A stretch of 40,101 bases of DNA from positions 1-40,101 of the IMG/VR virus record IMGVR_UViG_3300025029_000035; one strand, 5' to 3'. The position numbers and the translations under genes are program-made. Numbering within the stretch: position 1 is the stretch's first letter; the number at the start of each line of letters is the position of its first letter. A model generated the notes under the pieces. It was not told where the DNA came from. It saw only the letters and a list, made by a program, of their open reading frames with translations, and searched no databases. This document shows, in pieces, positions 15,597 to 23,115 of the stretch. Source of the stretch: a virus.

Positions 15597-15944
15597 ATGG
15601 AAATCATCAACTGGTCAGCCGCCAAGGTGCTATTTGACGTAATGCAGGCAGCACTGACAGCCCTCATGGCGGTGTACGTGTACTGGCTCAATAAGCACCG
15701 AGCCAGCCAAACCGCGATTAAAGGCACCCATGAACGCATCGATGGCGTTGAGAAAAAGGTGGTGAACCTGGAGCACAAAATGGAGCGCCTGCCGAATCAC
15801 GAAGACCTGGCCAAGCTGCAAGAGCAGATGACCCAAACCAATCTGCTGCTAGCTGAAATCAGTGCCAGTCAAAAAGCCATGGCGCGCCAGGTGAACCGCA
15901 TGGATGACTACTTAATGAATAACCAGCCGCGTGGAGGTCACTAA
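15597..15944 (+). CDS. DUF2730 family phage protein
   Basis: The 115-residue protein has an N-terminal membrane helix (about 12-28: MQAALTALMAVYVYWL) and a coiled coil (GTHERIDGVEKKVVNLEHKMERLPNHEDLAKLQEQMTQTNLLLAEISASQKAM). DUF2730 proteins (Mu gp25-like) always lie between the lysis and packaging genes in Mu-like phages; the function is unknown. The stop overlaps the next start. Confidence 0.85.
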   Translation: MEIINWSAAKVLFDVMQAALTALMAVYVYWLNKHRASQTAIKGTHERIDGVEKKVVNLEHKMERLPNHEDLAKLQEQMTQTNLLLAEISASQKAMARQVNRMDDYLMNNQPRGGH

Positions 15945-16249
15945 TGAGCCAGAGTTTTCAAGACTTCGAAACTGAAGGTCGCCGCCTGGTCATCCTGCGG
16001 ATTCTCTCGCGCCGCAATCAGTTCACTACCAACGAGTACTCGTTGAACGATGAGCTAAAAGGTGCTTATGCGCACAACATCAGCAGAGACAAGCTGCACG
16101 GTGATCTTGCCTGGCTTGAAGAGCAAGGCCTAGTGATTACCCAACAGCCGCGTGTGGGTTGGGTGGCCACCTTAACCTCACGCGGTGCTGACTGTGCCGA
16201 AGGCCTCGCTAACGTGCCTGGCGTATCTAAACCACGCCCAGGGCTTTAA
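15944..16249 (+). CDS. Mu gp26-like phage protein, winged-helix type
   Basis: The 101-residue protein has the form LVILRILSRRNQFTTNEYSLNDELKGAYAHNISRDKLHGDLAWLEEQGLVITQQPRVGWVATLTSRGADCAEG, a winged-helix fold. It matches the small family that sits before the small terminase in Mu-like phages (annotated VpaChn25_0724-type). The role is unknown; a DNA-binding part in packaging or late control is plausible. Confidence 0.82.
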   Translation: MSQSFQDFETEGRRLVILRILSRRNQFTTNEYSLNDELKGAYAHNISRDKLHGDLAWLEEQGLVITQQPRVGWVATLTSRGADCAEGLANVPGVSKPRPGL

Positions 16250-16251
16250 CC

Positions 16252-16800
16252 ATGCCGCCTCGCAACAAGGTATTCGACCTGCCCCAGGATGTGCGCGAAC
16301 AGCTAAACGAGCGCCTGGTCAGCAGCGGCTTTCAGGGCTACGGAGCGTTAGCCGGTTGGCTAAGCGAACGTGGTTATAACGTTTCGAAAAGCTCAGTGCA
16401 TCGCTATGGCCAGGACTTGCAGGAAGAGTTCGAGGAAGCCATGGGCGATGTGCGTAAAACCACCGAGCTAGCTCGCGCCATGGCCAGCGAAGGCGAAGAC
16501 GAAAGCGGCCACTTGATCGACGCAACCGCCAGGATCGTGCAAGACCAGTTGCTGCGTATCTCCATCGCCATGCGTAAAGCCGAGCATGAACCTGATGTGG
16601 CAGCTAAGCACCTTTCCAGCGTGACCAAAGCCCTGGCGGATATTGGCCGCGTTTCGCTAAGCCAGAAAAAGTGGGCCAAAGAGTTACGTGTGGAAGTCGC
16701 CAAAGAGGCAGCAGAGAAAGCCGAGACCAGCATGGCCACCCAAGGCATGAGCCGCGAAGCGATCGACTCAATCAAGCGCGACATACTGGGGATTGCCTAA
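16252..16800 (+). CDS. DUF3486 family protein, small terminase-like (Mu gp27)
   Basis: The 182-residue protein begins with an HTH region (LPQDVREQLNERLVSSGFQGYGALAGWLSERGYNVSKSSVHRYGQDL), then a long helical domain. DUF3486 proteins are taken to be the small terminase subunit of Mu-like phages, which recognise the phage left end and feed DNA to the motor. The stop overlaps the large terminase start by one base (TAATG). Confidence 0.88.
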   Translation: MPPRNKVFDLPQDVREQLNERLVSSGFQGYGALAGWLSERGYNVSKSSVHRYGQDLQEEFEEAMGDVRKTTELARAMASEGEDESGHLIDATARIVQDQLLRISIAMRKAEHEPDVAAKHLSSVTKALADIGRVSLSQKKWAKELRVEVAKEAAEKAETSMATQGMSREAIDSIKRDILGIA

Positions 16801-18314
16801 TGAGCGCTGCGCTACCTGAATCCGTTCTGCTGCCTTACCAAAAGGCATGGATCGAAGACACTTCCGATCTCAAGATCGCCGAGAAAAGCCGCCGTACCGG
16901 CTTGACCTGGGGCGAAGCTGCCGATGGCGTGCTAACGGCCAGCAGTGCCAAAGCCGCCGGTGGTACCAACCACTTCTATGTGGGCAGCAACAAGGACATG
17001 GCCATCGAATTTATCGATGCCTGCGCCATGTGGGCCAAGGCGTTCAATCGCGCTGCCTCGCACATCCAGGAAGAGCTTTACCAAGATGAGGATAAAGACA
17101 TCCTCACCTTCAATATCCACTTCTCCAGCGGCTTCAAGATCCAGGCGCTAAGCTCACGCCCCAGCAACATGCGTGGCCGCCAGGGTAACGTCACCATTGA
17201 CGAAGCCGCTTTCCACGACCAGCTTGCCGAAGTACTCAAAGCCGCGCTCGCACTCACCATGTGGGGCGCAAAGGTGCGCCTGATCAGCACCCACAATGGC
17301 GTCGAGAACGTTTTCAATGAGCTGATCCAAGACAGCCGAGCTAAAAAGAAGCGCTACAGCGTTCATCGCATCACGCTGGATGACGCTTGCGAGCAAGGGC
17401 TTTACCAGCGCATTTGCCAAGTGCGCGGCAAGATCTGGACGCCAGAGGCTGAGGAAGAGTGGAAAGCCAACCTCCTCAAGGACACCGCCACGCGGGAAGA
17501 CGCCTTAGAGGAGTACTACTGCGTACCCAAAGCAGGCGGTGGTGCCTACCTTTCACGCGCCATGATAGAAGCCCGCATGGTCGATGCGCCGGTGATTCGC
17601 TTTGAAGGCAGCGCCGAATTCAACGCAGTACCCGAGCACTACCGGGCACTGGAAATAAACGCCTGGTGTATTGAACACCTGCTGCCGTTGCTGGAAAAGC
17701 TCGACCCCAAGTTGGCTCACTGTTTTGGCGAAGACTTTGGCCGCAGCGGGGATTTAACCGTGATTGCCCCCATGGCTATCACCCAGCAGCTAGTGCGCCA
17801 GGTGCCGTTCTTAGTTGAGCTCCGCAACGTGCCGTTCAAGCAGCAAGAGCAAGTGCTGTTCTTTATTGCCGATCGCCTTCCGCGACTTCAAGGCGGCGCG
17901 CTGGATGGCCGGGGTAACGGCCAGTACTTAGCCGAGCAGGCAGCCGAGCGCTACGGCAGCATTGTCGAAGTGGTCATGCTTTCGCAGAGCTGGTACCTGA
18001 ACAACATGCCGCCCTTCAAAGCCGCGTTTGAAGACGAGCTGATTAGCCTTCCCCGCGACAGCAACGTGGTCGACGACCTACGCGCCCTGCAGGTGATCAA
18101 GGGCGTGCCCAAGCTGCCCGATGCTAAAACCGGCGACAGTAAAGACCGCCACGGCGATGCCGCCATCGCGTTGGCCATGGCCTACTACGCCAGCCTGATG
18201 GACGTGGTACCCATAGAATTCACCCCCGCGCCCCTGCCTGGTGTTCCTAGCCAGGACAACGACAGCGACGACATTGAACACACCGGATTCGGTATAGGAG
18301 GCGGCGCATGGTAA
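16800..18314 (+). CDS. Terminase large subunit (Mu gp28-like)
   Basis: The 504-residue protein has the ATPase and nuclease parts of a packaging motor. The ATPase has a modified Walker A region (EKSRRTGLTWGEA, 28-40), the segment SSRPSNMRGRQGNVTIDEAAF with Walker B Asp134-Glu135, and the coupling motif LISTHNG. The RNase-H-like nuclease has GEDFGRSGDLTVI and DRHGDAAIALAMA, with the metal-binding aspartates. It cuts headful lengths of DNA that include flanking host sequence. The start at 16800 overlaps the previous stop. Confidence 0.94.
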   Translation: MSAALPESVLLPYQKAWIEDTSDLKIAEKSRRTGLTWGEAADGVLTASSAKAAGGTNHFYVGSNKDMAIEFIDACAMWAKAFNRAASHIQEELYQDEDKDILTFNIHFSSGFKIQALSSRPSNMRGRQGNVTIDEAAFHDQLAEVLKAALALTMWGAKVRLISTHNGVENVFNELIQDSRAKKKRYSVHRITLDDACEQGLYQRICQVRGKIWTPEAEEEWKANLLKDTATREDALEEYYCVPKAGGGAYLSRAMIEARMVDAPVIRFEGSAEFNAVPEHYRALEINAWCIEHLLPLLEKLDPKLAHCFGEDFGRSGDLTVIAPMAITQQLVRQVPFLVELRNVPFKQQEQVLFFIADRLPRLQGGALDGRGNGQYLAEQAAERYGSIVEVVMLSQSWYLNNMPPFKAAFEDELISLPRDSNVVDDLRALQVIKGVPKLPDAKTGDSKDRHGDAAIALAMAYYASLMDVVPIEFTPAPLPGVPSQDNDSDDIEHTGFGIGGGAW

Positions 18315-19915
18315 GCCCTAAAGCACTCATCAAGCGGTTATTCGGCAGCGAAAGCAGCCAGGCGCTAGAGGAAGAACAAACCCAAGATGCCCGGATCGGC
18401 CAACTCAAAAGAGAGTTTGCCGAGCACCCCACCAAGGGGCTAACACCTGCGCGCTTGTACCAGATATTGGAAGCCGCTGAGCAAGGCGACCTGAAAGCGC
18501 AAAGCGAGCTGGGCGAAGACATGGAAGAAAAGGATGCTCAGATCGGTGCCGACCTAGGCAAGCGCCGCCAGCTCGCCGCTGAGCTGGAGTGGCAGATCGT
18601 ACCGCCGGATAACGCCACCGCTATAGAGAAGCGCGCAACAGAGCAAGCCATCGAAGTGTTCAGTGCGCTGGAAGTGGAAGACCTAATTCTTGATCTCGGT
18701 ACCGGCATCGGCCACGGCTGGGCCAACCTGGAACTGCCATGGAACCGTGATGGCGCGATGCGCTACATCGAACAACCCACGCTGCGGCCCCATAGCTGGT
18801 TCCGGCTCCACCCGGATGATCAGAACTGCATTACCCTGCGCGACATGAGCGCTACAGGTGCCGAGCTGTGGCCTTTGGGCTGGGTGCAACACCGTCACCG
18901 CGCCAAGAGTGGGTACGTGGCGCGCATGGGCCTGCACCGCATGCTGGCGTGGCCGTACCTTTTCCAGAACTATGCCCTGGGCGATCTAGCGCAGTTGCTG
19001 GAAATCTACGGCCTACCGGCACGCATCGGTAAGTATCCAAAGAACGCGACCGAGCGTGAAAAAGCCACGCTGCTGCGCGCTGTCGTCACGCTGGGCCAGA
19101 ACGCGGCAGGTATCATCCCCGAAGGGATGGCCATCGACTTTACCGAAGCGGCGGGCAAAGGCAGCTCTGCCGATATCTATAAGACAATGATGGACTGGTG
19201 CGAGCGCGCCAAAGCCAAGGCGATTCTAGGCGGCACGCTCACCAGCGGTACCGGCGAAGGCACCAACACCAATGCGCTGGGAAATGTGCATGAGCGTGGG
19301 CAAACCAGTCTGATTCGTTCCGACGTGCGCCAGTACGCAGGCAGCATCGGTAGGAGCATTTTATGGCCGATGGCGGCGCTGAACTTCGGTATTGATAAGG
19401 CAAGCCGCGCCCCGCGCTTCTATCTCGATACCGGCGAAACCGAGGATCTCGAACGCCTATCGAAGTCGCTGCCCACCTTCGTGGATATGGGCGCGAAGAT
19501 CCCCAGTTGGTGGTTCCATGAGAAATCTGGCATCCCCAAAGCTCAGGAAGGCGAAGAGGTGCTTATGCCAAAGGCAGCGCCAAGCCCGTTTGGGGCCCTA
19601 CGCCTGCCAGCATCTAAACCACCGCTGGCAGCACTGCGCCAGGCACCCACGCAACCGGGGCAGCCCAGCTATTACCGTGATGTGACGCTCGACCAGCTCG
19701 ACGACCAGGCGCAGCCAATCGTTGATAGCTGGGTGGCGCAGGTGCAGGAGTTGGCAGAGCAAGCGGAAAGCCTAGAGCAGCTGCAAGAGAAGATCGCCAG
19801 CGCCTTTGATGACCTGGACGAAACCGAGCTGGCCGATGTGATGGCCACCGCCTTTGAAGCCGCCGATCTGGCAGGCAGAGCAACGGTCGATGAGGAAACC
19901 GGCAATGCCGATTAG
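18308..19915 (+). CDS. Portal protein (DUF935, Mu gp29-like)
   Basis: The 535-residue protein follows the DUF935 family: LTPARLYQILEAAEQGDLKAQSELGEDMEEKDAQIGADLGKRRQLAAELEWQIVPP near the start, then LQLLEIYGLPARIGKYP-type and TLTSGTGEGTNTNALGNVHERG segments, with a coiled acidic C-terminus. Twelve copies should form the ring through which DNA enters. It overlaps the terminase by seven bases and MuF by eleven. Confidence 0.93.
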   Translation: MVSPKALIKRLFGSESSQALEEEQTQDARIGQLKREFAEHPTKGLTPARLYQILEAAEQGDLKAQSELGEDMEEKDAQIGADLGKRRQLAAELEWQIVPPDNATAIEKRATEQAIEVFSALEVEDLILDLGTGIGHGWANLELPWNRDGAMRYIEQPTLRPHSWFRLHPDDQNCITLRDMSATGAELWPLGWVQHRHRAKSGYVARMGLHRMLAWPYLFQNYALGDLAQLLEIYGLPARIGKYPKNATEREKATLLRAVVTLGQNAAGIIPEGMAIDFTEAAGKGSSADIYKTMMDWCERAKAKAILGGTLTSGTGEGTNTNALGNVHERGQTSLIRSDVRQYAGSIGRSILWPMAALNFGIDKASRAPRFYLDTGETEDLERLSKSLPTFVDMGAKIPSWWFHEKSGIPKAQEGEEVLMPKAAPSPFGALRLPASKPPLAALRQAPTQPGQPSYYRDVTLDQLDDQAQPIVDSWVAQVQELAEQAESLEQLQEKIASAFDDLDETELADVMATAFEAADLAGRATVDEETGNAD

Positions 19916-21041
19916 CGCAGAGTTCCGCCGGCCTTTTCCTGAGCAGGTCAGCTTCTTTCGTAACAAACTGAACCTGCCTACGACCCGCAGCGGCCAAATC
20001 ACCCGCGACCAAAACGACGCGGCATTCGTTGTTGCCGGTGCCACCAAGGCGGATCTTCTGGCGGATCTGCGCGGTGCAGTCGATGACGCCATTAGCAACG
20101 GCCAGAGCCTTGGCGAGTTCCGTGAGCAGTTCAATGAGATCGTATCGAAACGCGGCTGGACCGGCTGGACAGGTGAAGACACCAAAGCGGGCCGCGCATG
20201 GCGTACCCGCCTTATCTACAAGACGAATTTAGATACAAGCTACGCCGCTGGCCGCTGGGCCCAGATGACCGACCCAGATGTGGTGCGCCTACGCCCTTAC
20301 TGGCGCTACATCCACAACACCATCGAGAACCCCCGCCAGCAGCACCAGCGCTGGAACAACCTGGTACTGCGCGCAGATGACCCATGGTGGCAAACTCACT
20401 ACGCACCCAATGGCTTCGGCTGTAACTGCGGTGTGGAAACGCTTAATGAGCGCGGCCTGCGTCGACTGGGCAAAGACGGCCCGGACACTGCACCGAATGA
20501 CGGCACCTATGAGCACGTCGATAATATCACCGGCGAAGTGGTCAACGTGCCCAACGGCGTGCAGCCTGGATGGGATTACGCCCCAGGGCAAACCGCGACC
20601 GAGCGTGCGATCGCCGCACGGCTAGAGCGCCTGGGTAGCGTCGAGGTCAACATTGCCCGGCAGAACGTAGCGCAATTAGTGGAAGCACAATTATTCAACC
20701 GCGTTATAAATGGCGAGGTAAGTGGTGAGTTTCCGGTCGCGGTGGTACCCACCGCAGAACGCCAGGTGTTTGGTGGCGAATCCCCCGTGGTGTTGCTGTC
20801 TCAAGCGGCACGGCAGGCTAACCCGGAGATAAGCGCGAACGACTACCGGCGCATCCAGGAGGTGCTCGACGATGGCGAGGTTTACCAGCAGGCGGATTTC
20901 TCGCGCCTGGTGTATCTCATCGTCAATGGTCTGACGTACCGCGCAGAGCTGCGCCGCCAAGCGGAAGTAGGCAGCTACTATGTCACGCTGTTTAAATCCG
21001 AGATCGACACGCCACCGGCAGATGCCGTGCGGTTGCGATAG
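19905..21041 (+). CDS. MuF head morphogenesis protein with extra C-terminal domain
   Basis: The 378-residue protein has an N-terminal MuF/SPP1 gp7-type domain (about 1-185) that ends in the family signature HPYWRYIHNT-like RLRPYWRYIHNTIENPRQQHQRWNNLVLRADDPWWQTHYAPNGFGCNCGVETLNERGL. It is a minor head protein that attaches to the portal. The last 110 residues (VVLLSQAARQANPEISANDYRRIQEVLDDGEVYQQAD...YRAELRRQ...YYVTLFKSE) look like the nuclease-type (BECR/PBECR) domains often fused to MuF proteins. The start at 19905 is preferred because the longer frame overlaps the portal without a good ribosome site. Confidence 0.88.
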   Translation: MPISAEFRRPFPEQVSFFRNKLNLPTTRSGQITRDQNDAAFVVAGATKADLLADLRGAVDDAISNGQSLGEFREQFNEIVSKRGWTGWTGEDTKAGRAWRTRLIYKTNLDTSYAAGRWAQMTDPDVVRLRPYWRYIHNTIENPRQQHQRWNNLVLRADDPWWQTHYAPNGFGCNCGVETLNERGLRRLGKDGPDTAPNDGTYEHVDNITGEVVNVPNGVQPGWDYAPGQTATERAIAARLERLGSVEVNIARQNVAQLVEAQLFNRVINGEVSGEFPVAVVPTAERQVFGGESPVVLLSQAARQANPEISANDYRRIQEVLDDGEVYQQADFSRLVYLIVNGLTYRAELRRQAEVGSYYVTLFKSEIDTPPADAVRLR

Positions 21042-21049
21042 GAGGCTAA

Positions 21050-21490
21050 ATGTCCACCATCAATGTCAGCACTGACGAAGTTGAACGCGCTATCACAGAG
21101 CTACTGCAAAAAGGCGAAGACCTCACCGCGCCGATGAAGTCGATTGGTGAAGAGATGGTCAACCGCACCCAGCAACGGTTTAGAGATAAGGAAGCACCGG
21201 ACGGTACTCCCTGGGCAGATAACTCCCCCGTCACTGAAAAGCGCAAAGGCCATGGCCGAGTACTCGAAGGCGAAACCAATGAACTATCCAAACAGTTCAG
21301 CTACTCGGCTGCTAGCGATAGCGTCGAATGGGGCAGTTTGATGGTCTACGCCGCCATGCAAAACTTCGGCGGCACCAAAGCTGAGTTCCCGCACCTATGG
21401 GGCGACATACCAGGACGTGAATTTATCGGACTATCAGATGACGATGAAGACGAAGTGTTGGCCATCCTCGCCGACCATTTCAGCACATAA
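21050..21490 (+). CDS. Virion morphogenesis protein (Mu gpG-like)
   Basis: The 146-residue protein matches the phage_tail_S/virion morphogenesis family: LQKGEDLTAPMKSIGEEMVNRTQQRFRDKEAPDGTPWADNSPVT and MVYAAMQNFGGTKAEFPHLWGDIPGREFIGLSDDDEDEVLAILADHF. It acts in head-tail joining or tail completion. It is the last gene before the inserted XRE-ImmA cassette, which separates it from the capsid genes. Confidence 0.9.
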   Translation: MSTINVSTDEVERAITELLQKGEDLTAPMKSIGEEMVNRTQQRFRDKEAPDGTPWADNSPVTEKRKGHGRVLEGETNELSKQFSYSAASDSVEWGSLMVYAAMQNFGGTKAEFPHLWGDIPGREFIGLSDDDEDEVLAILADHFST

Positions 21491-21518
21491 CCCCGAATCG
21501 CCAGAAACGCCCTGTAAG

Positions 21519-21587
21519 CGCCGCAAGGCGATACCCCGCTACGTTGCCCCGTATTTCCCCCGCAAGGCGCGTTAGACCCGCGTTAGA
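21519..21587. repeat. Short repeats in the spacer before the XRE-ImmA cassette
   Basis: CGCC-GCAA-GGCG (21519-21530) is a small hairpin with a GNRA loop, and CCGCAAGG recurs near 21560. GCGTTAGA occurs twice (21569-21576 and 21580-21587), exactly 11 bp apart. The spacer 21491-21659 has no gene. Its left part is GC-rich like the phage, and its right part turns sharply AT-rich, marking the cassette edge near 21590. Confidence 0.4.
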
Positions 21588-21659
21588 TTTTCTAAATAAC
21601 ATGCTTAAAGCATCCCTCTGCTCAGGATGGTAAGAGCATATGAAGCGACACGAAAAAAA

Positions 21660-21749
21660 TTAACCGGATTTGGTTGATTTTTCAAAACGGCTTGGCTAAG
21701 ATAATTATTAACCAATCAAGGTTGAATTTTACCAACCTATGAAGGTTAA
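21660..21749 (+). promoter_or_regulatory. Promoter with three operator sites for the XRE-ImmA cassette
   Basis: Three inverted repeats share AACC-N6-GGTT: TTAACC/GGTTGA at 21660-21677, TTAACC/GGTTGA at 21708-21725, and CCAACC/GGTTAA at 21732-21749. Their starts are 48 and 24 bases apart. A promoter reads TTGATT (21674-21679), a 17-base spacer, and TAAGAT (21697-21702), so site 1 covers the -35 box and site 2 the transcription start. This is the layout of an autoregulated XRE repressor. A half-site GGTTAAC follows at 21766. From 21750 to the gene at 21849 no further site is clear apart from the ribosome site GAAGAGGAG. Confidence 0.72.
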
Positions 21750-21848
21750 TTTTTTTCAAGAGAACGGTTAACAACATAATAATTAGAATCATAATGGCGA
21801 CCGCCATTACTGCAAGGCAACCGCCCGGAAAGGGAAGAGGAGTTCAAC

Positions 21849-22205
21849 ATGGCAATTACAGCGCTCGGGAAAGAACTGAGAAGGCTTCGGCTGGAAAAAG
21901 GCGAAGTAATGAAAGACATGGCCAATGCTATCAATGTCAGCAGTGCTTACCTTTCAGCTGTAGAACGTGGAAAGAAAAGCCCATCAGAGAAAATGATCGC
22001 TGGAATCAAAAACCACTACCAGCTTTCCTCTGATGAAATTCAGTCCCTACACGAAGCAGTGGTGCTTTCACAAACCAACATCAGCATTGATCTACAAGAC
22101 AGCGATCAAGAGGACAGAATGCTTGCCACGGCATTCGCTAGAAAATTCAAGGGCCTCGAAGACGGGCAAAAAGAACAGATTTCTAAGCTGCTAAATGGAG
22201 TATAA
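21849..22205 (+). CDS. XRE-family transcription regulator of the moron cassette
   Basis: The 118-residue protein has an N-terminal XRE helix-turn-helix (about 6-60: LGKELRRLRLEKGEVMKDMANAINVSSAYLSAVERGKKSPSEKMIAGIKNHY) and a helical C-terminal part for dimerisation. It should bind the AACC-N6-GGTT sites upstream and repress its own operon. The next gene is an ImmA/IrrE peptidase, which in related pairs (ICEBs1 ImmR/ImmA, Deinococcus DdrO/IrrE) cleaves the regulator to release repression. GAAGAGGAG precedes the ATG. Base composition is lower in GC than in the flanking phage genes, which points to acquisition. Confidence 0.88.
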   Translation: MAITALGKELRRLRLEKGEVMKDMANAINVSSAYLSAVERGKKSPSEKMIAGIKNHYQLSSDEIQSLHEAVVLSQTNISIDLQDSDQEDRMLATAFARKFKGLEDGQKEQISKLLNGV

Positions 22206-22207
22206 GC

Positions 22208-22744
22208 ATGCATGCACGACAACTATCCGCAAAAGTTCGCCCACGTAGCAAAAAGAATATCCAAGAAGTAGCGCAATCTCTCAGAGATGCTCTAAGAATA
22301 ACAAGCTGTAAGCTTCCGGTAATGAATATGTATGAGGCCCTGCACCATATTGACGACCTCGATCTAGAGGTCGTCGAAGATCGACAGCTTCCTTCAGATG
22401 AAGCTGTCACTTACCCAGATCTCAAAATCATTCAAGTCCGTGAATCAATTTATGACGCTGCCTATGAGGGGGACCAGCGCTCAAGATTTACTCTGGCTCA
22501 TGAACTGGGGCATTACTTTCTTCACCGAAACCAGCCTCCTTCATATGCTCGTTCAAGCGGTGATTATAAAATTTATTTTGATTGTGAATGGCAAGCTGAT
22601 CGTTTCGCAAGTGAGCTACTCATTGATCGCAGAAGATTTTCAGGAGATTGGTCGGTTGAAGACATCATGGAGATATTCCAGGTCAGCCAGCCAGCTGCTG
22701 AAATTGCTTTGCGGGATAAGAAAAAAGAAGAGGGAGGCCAATGA
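22208..22744 (+). CDS. ImmA/IrrE family metallopeptidase
   Basis: The 178-residue protein carries the zinc site HELGH (98-102) in SRFTLAHELGHYFLH and a downstream glutamate in CEWQADRFASELLID (Glu127), the signature of the ImmA/IrrE family. It begins two bases after the XRE stop and is surely in the same operon. By analogy with ImmA and IrrE it would cut the neighbouring regulator when a signal arises, turning on cassette genes. The C-terminus (WSVEDIMEIFQVSQPAAEIALRDKKKEEGGQ) is a typical helical end. The stop lies inside a long hairpin. Confidence 0.9.
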   Translation: MHARQLSAKVRPRSKKNIQEVAQSLRDALRITSCKLPVMNMYEALHHIDDLDLEVVEDRQLPSDEAVTYPDLKIIQVRESIYDAAYEGDQRSRFTLAHELGHYFLHRNQPPSYARSSGDYKIYFDCEWQADRFASELLIDRRRFSGDWSVEDIMEIFQVSQPAAEIALRDKKKEEGGQ

Positions 22745-22773
22745 TGCAGGTGCATTCATTGCCTCCCTCTTCT
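22726..22773. other. Long inverted repeat over the end of the ImmA gene
   Basis: AGAAGAGGGAGGC (22726-22738) pairs with GCCTCCCTCTTCT (22761-22773), and the stem continues inward through AATGA/TCATT and TGCA/TGCA with single-base bulges at 22739 and 22755, giving about 22 pairs and a tiny loop. On the minus strand the stem is followed by TTTTTTCTTAT, so it reads as a strong Rho-independent terminator for leftward transcription. On the plus strand it would bury the GGGAGG ribosome site and ATGATG at 22741. A second perfect hairpin, GCTGATTC-GAAA-GAATCAGC, follows at 22774-22793. Confidence 0.65.
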
Positions 22774-22962
22774 GCTGATTCGAAAGAATCAGCTACCAAA
22801 CAAGGGCTTAATGCTGCCAGCTCTTGTACATGGTGGTTAAAGCTTTGCTTCATCTGTCTTGGCGGACGTTTGAAGTCTAGTCTTGGCCACCTTGTTCGTC
22901 AATGGCAGCGACGATCATGTAAAGGTGAACAACCATGTCGACTTCGACTAATACCATTGTAA
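22741..22962 (+). CDS. Doubtful small ORF after ImmA (73 residues)
   Basis: An open frame starts at ATGATG directly after GGGAGGCCA and overlaps the ImmA stop. The product is cationic with a hydrophobic core (SSCTWWLKLCFICLGGRLKSSLGHLV), which could fit a small membrane-active peptide. Against it: its start is buried in the long hairpin, it runs into the next small gene, and the same bases show paired segments (GCTGCCA with TGGCAGC, GGTGG with CCACC), so the stretch may be a structured RNA instead. Confidence 0.3.
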   Translation: MMQVHSLPPSSADSKESATKQGLNAASSCTWWLKLCFICLGGRLKSSLGHLVRQWQRRSCKGEQPCRLRLIPL

Positions 22963-23069
22963 TTTACCGTCCTTATATCACTCTGAAAGGAGGCAAGCGT
23001 CTTTACGCTTGGCAAAAGGGACTCAAAGCTTTCCGCATTGAGATTCCTGCAGATAAATATCGAGGGTAG
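22935..23069 (+). CDS. Conserved-looking small basic protein, 44 residues
   Basis: The frame reads MSTSTNTIVIYRPYITLKGG, then KRLYAWQKGLKAFRIEIPADKYRG. The pattern ITLKxGKRLYA...GLKAFRIEIP is one I associate with short hypothetical proteins in marine and halophilic gammaproteobacteria, but I cannot confirm this. AAAGGTG lies eight bases before the ATG. It is the last gene of the cassette and is followed by a strong terminator, so it may be the effector whose expression the XRE-ImmA pair controls. Confidence 0.55.
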   Translation: MSTSTNTIVIYRPYITLKGGKRLYAWQKGLKAFRIEIPADKYRG

Positions 23070-23083
23070 CGAAACGTCAATGA

Positions 23084-23108
23084 GCCGGGCCTAGCGCCCG
23101 GTTTTTTT
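23084..23108 (+). terminator. Rho-independent terminator ending the XRE-ImmA cassette
   Basis: GCCGGGC (23084-23090) pairs with GCCCGGT (23096-23102), with a G-T pair at the base and a 5-base loop CTAGC, and is followed by seven T. It would end both the cassette transcript and any read-through from the upstream late operon, so the capsid genes to the right need their own promoter. Confidence 0.88.
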
Positions 23109-23115
23109 GTACTCG

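Noticed and set aside
19854-19904. Longer start for the MuF protein
   Set aside because: The extra residues come from an out-of-frame overlap with the portal gene; the start at 19905 fits family length.
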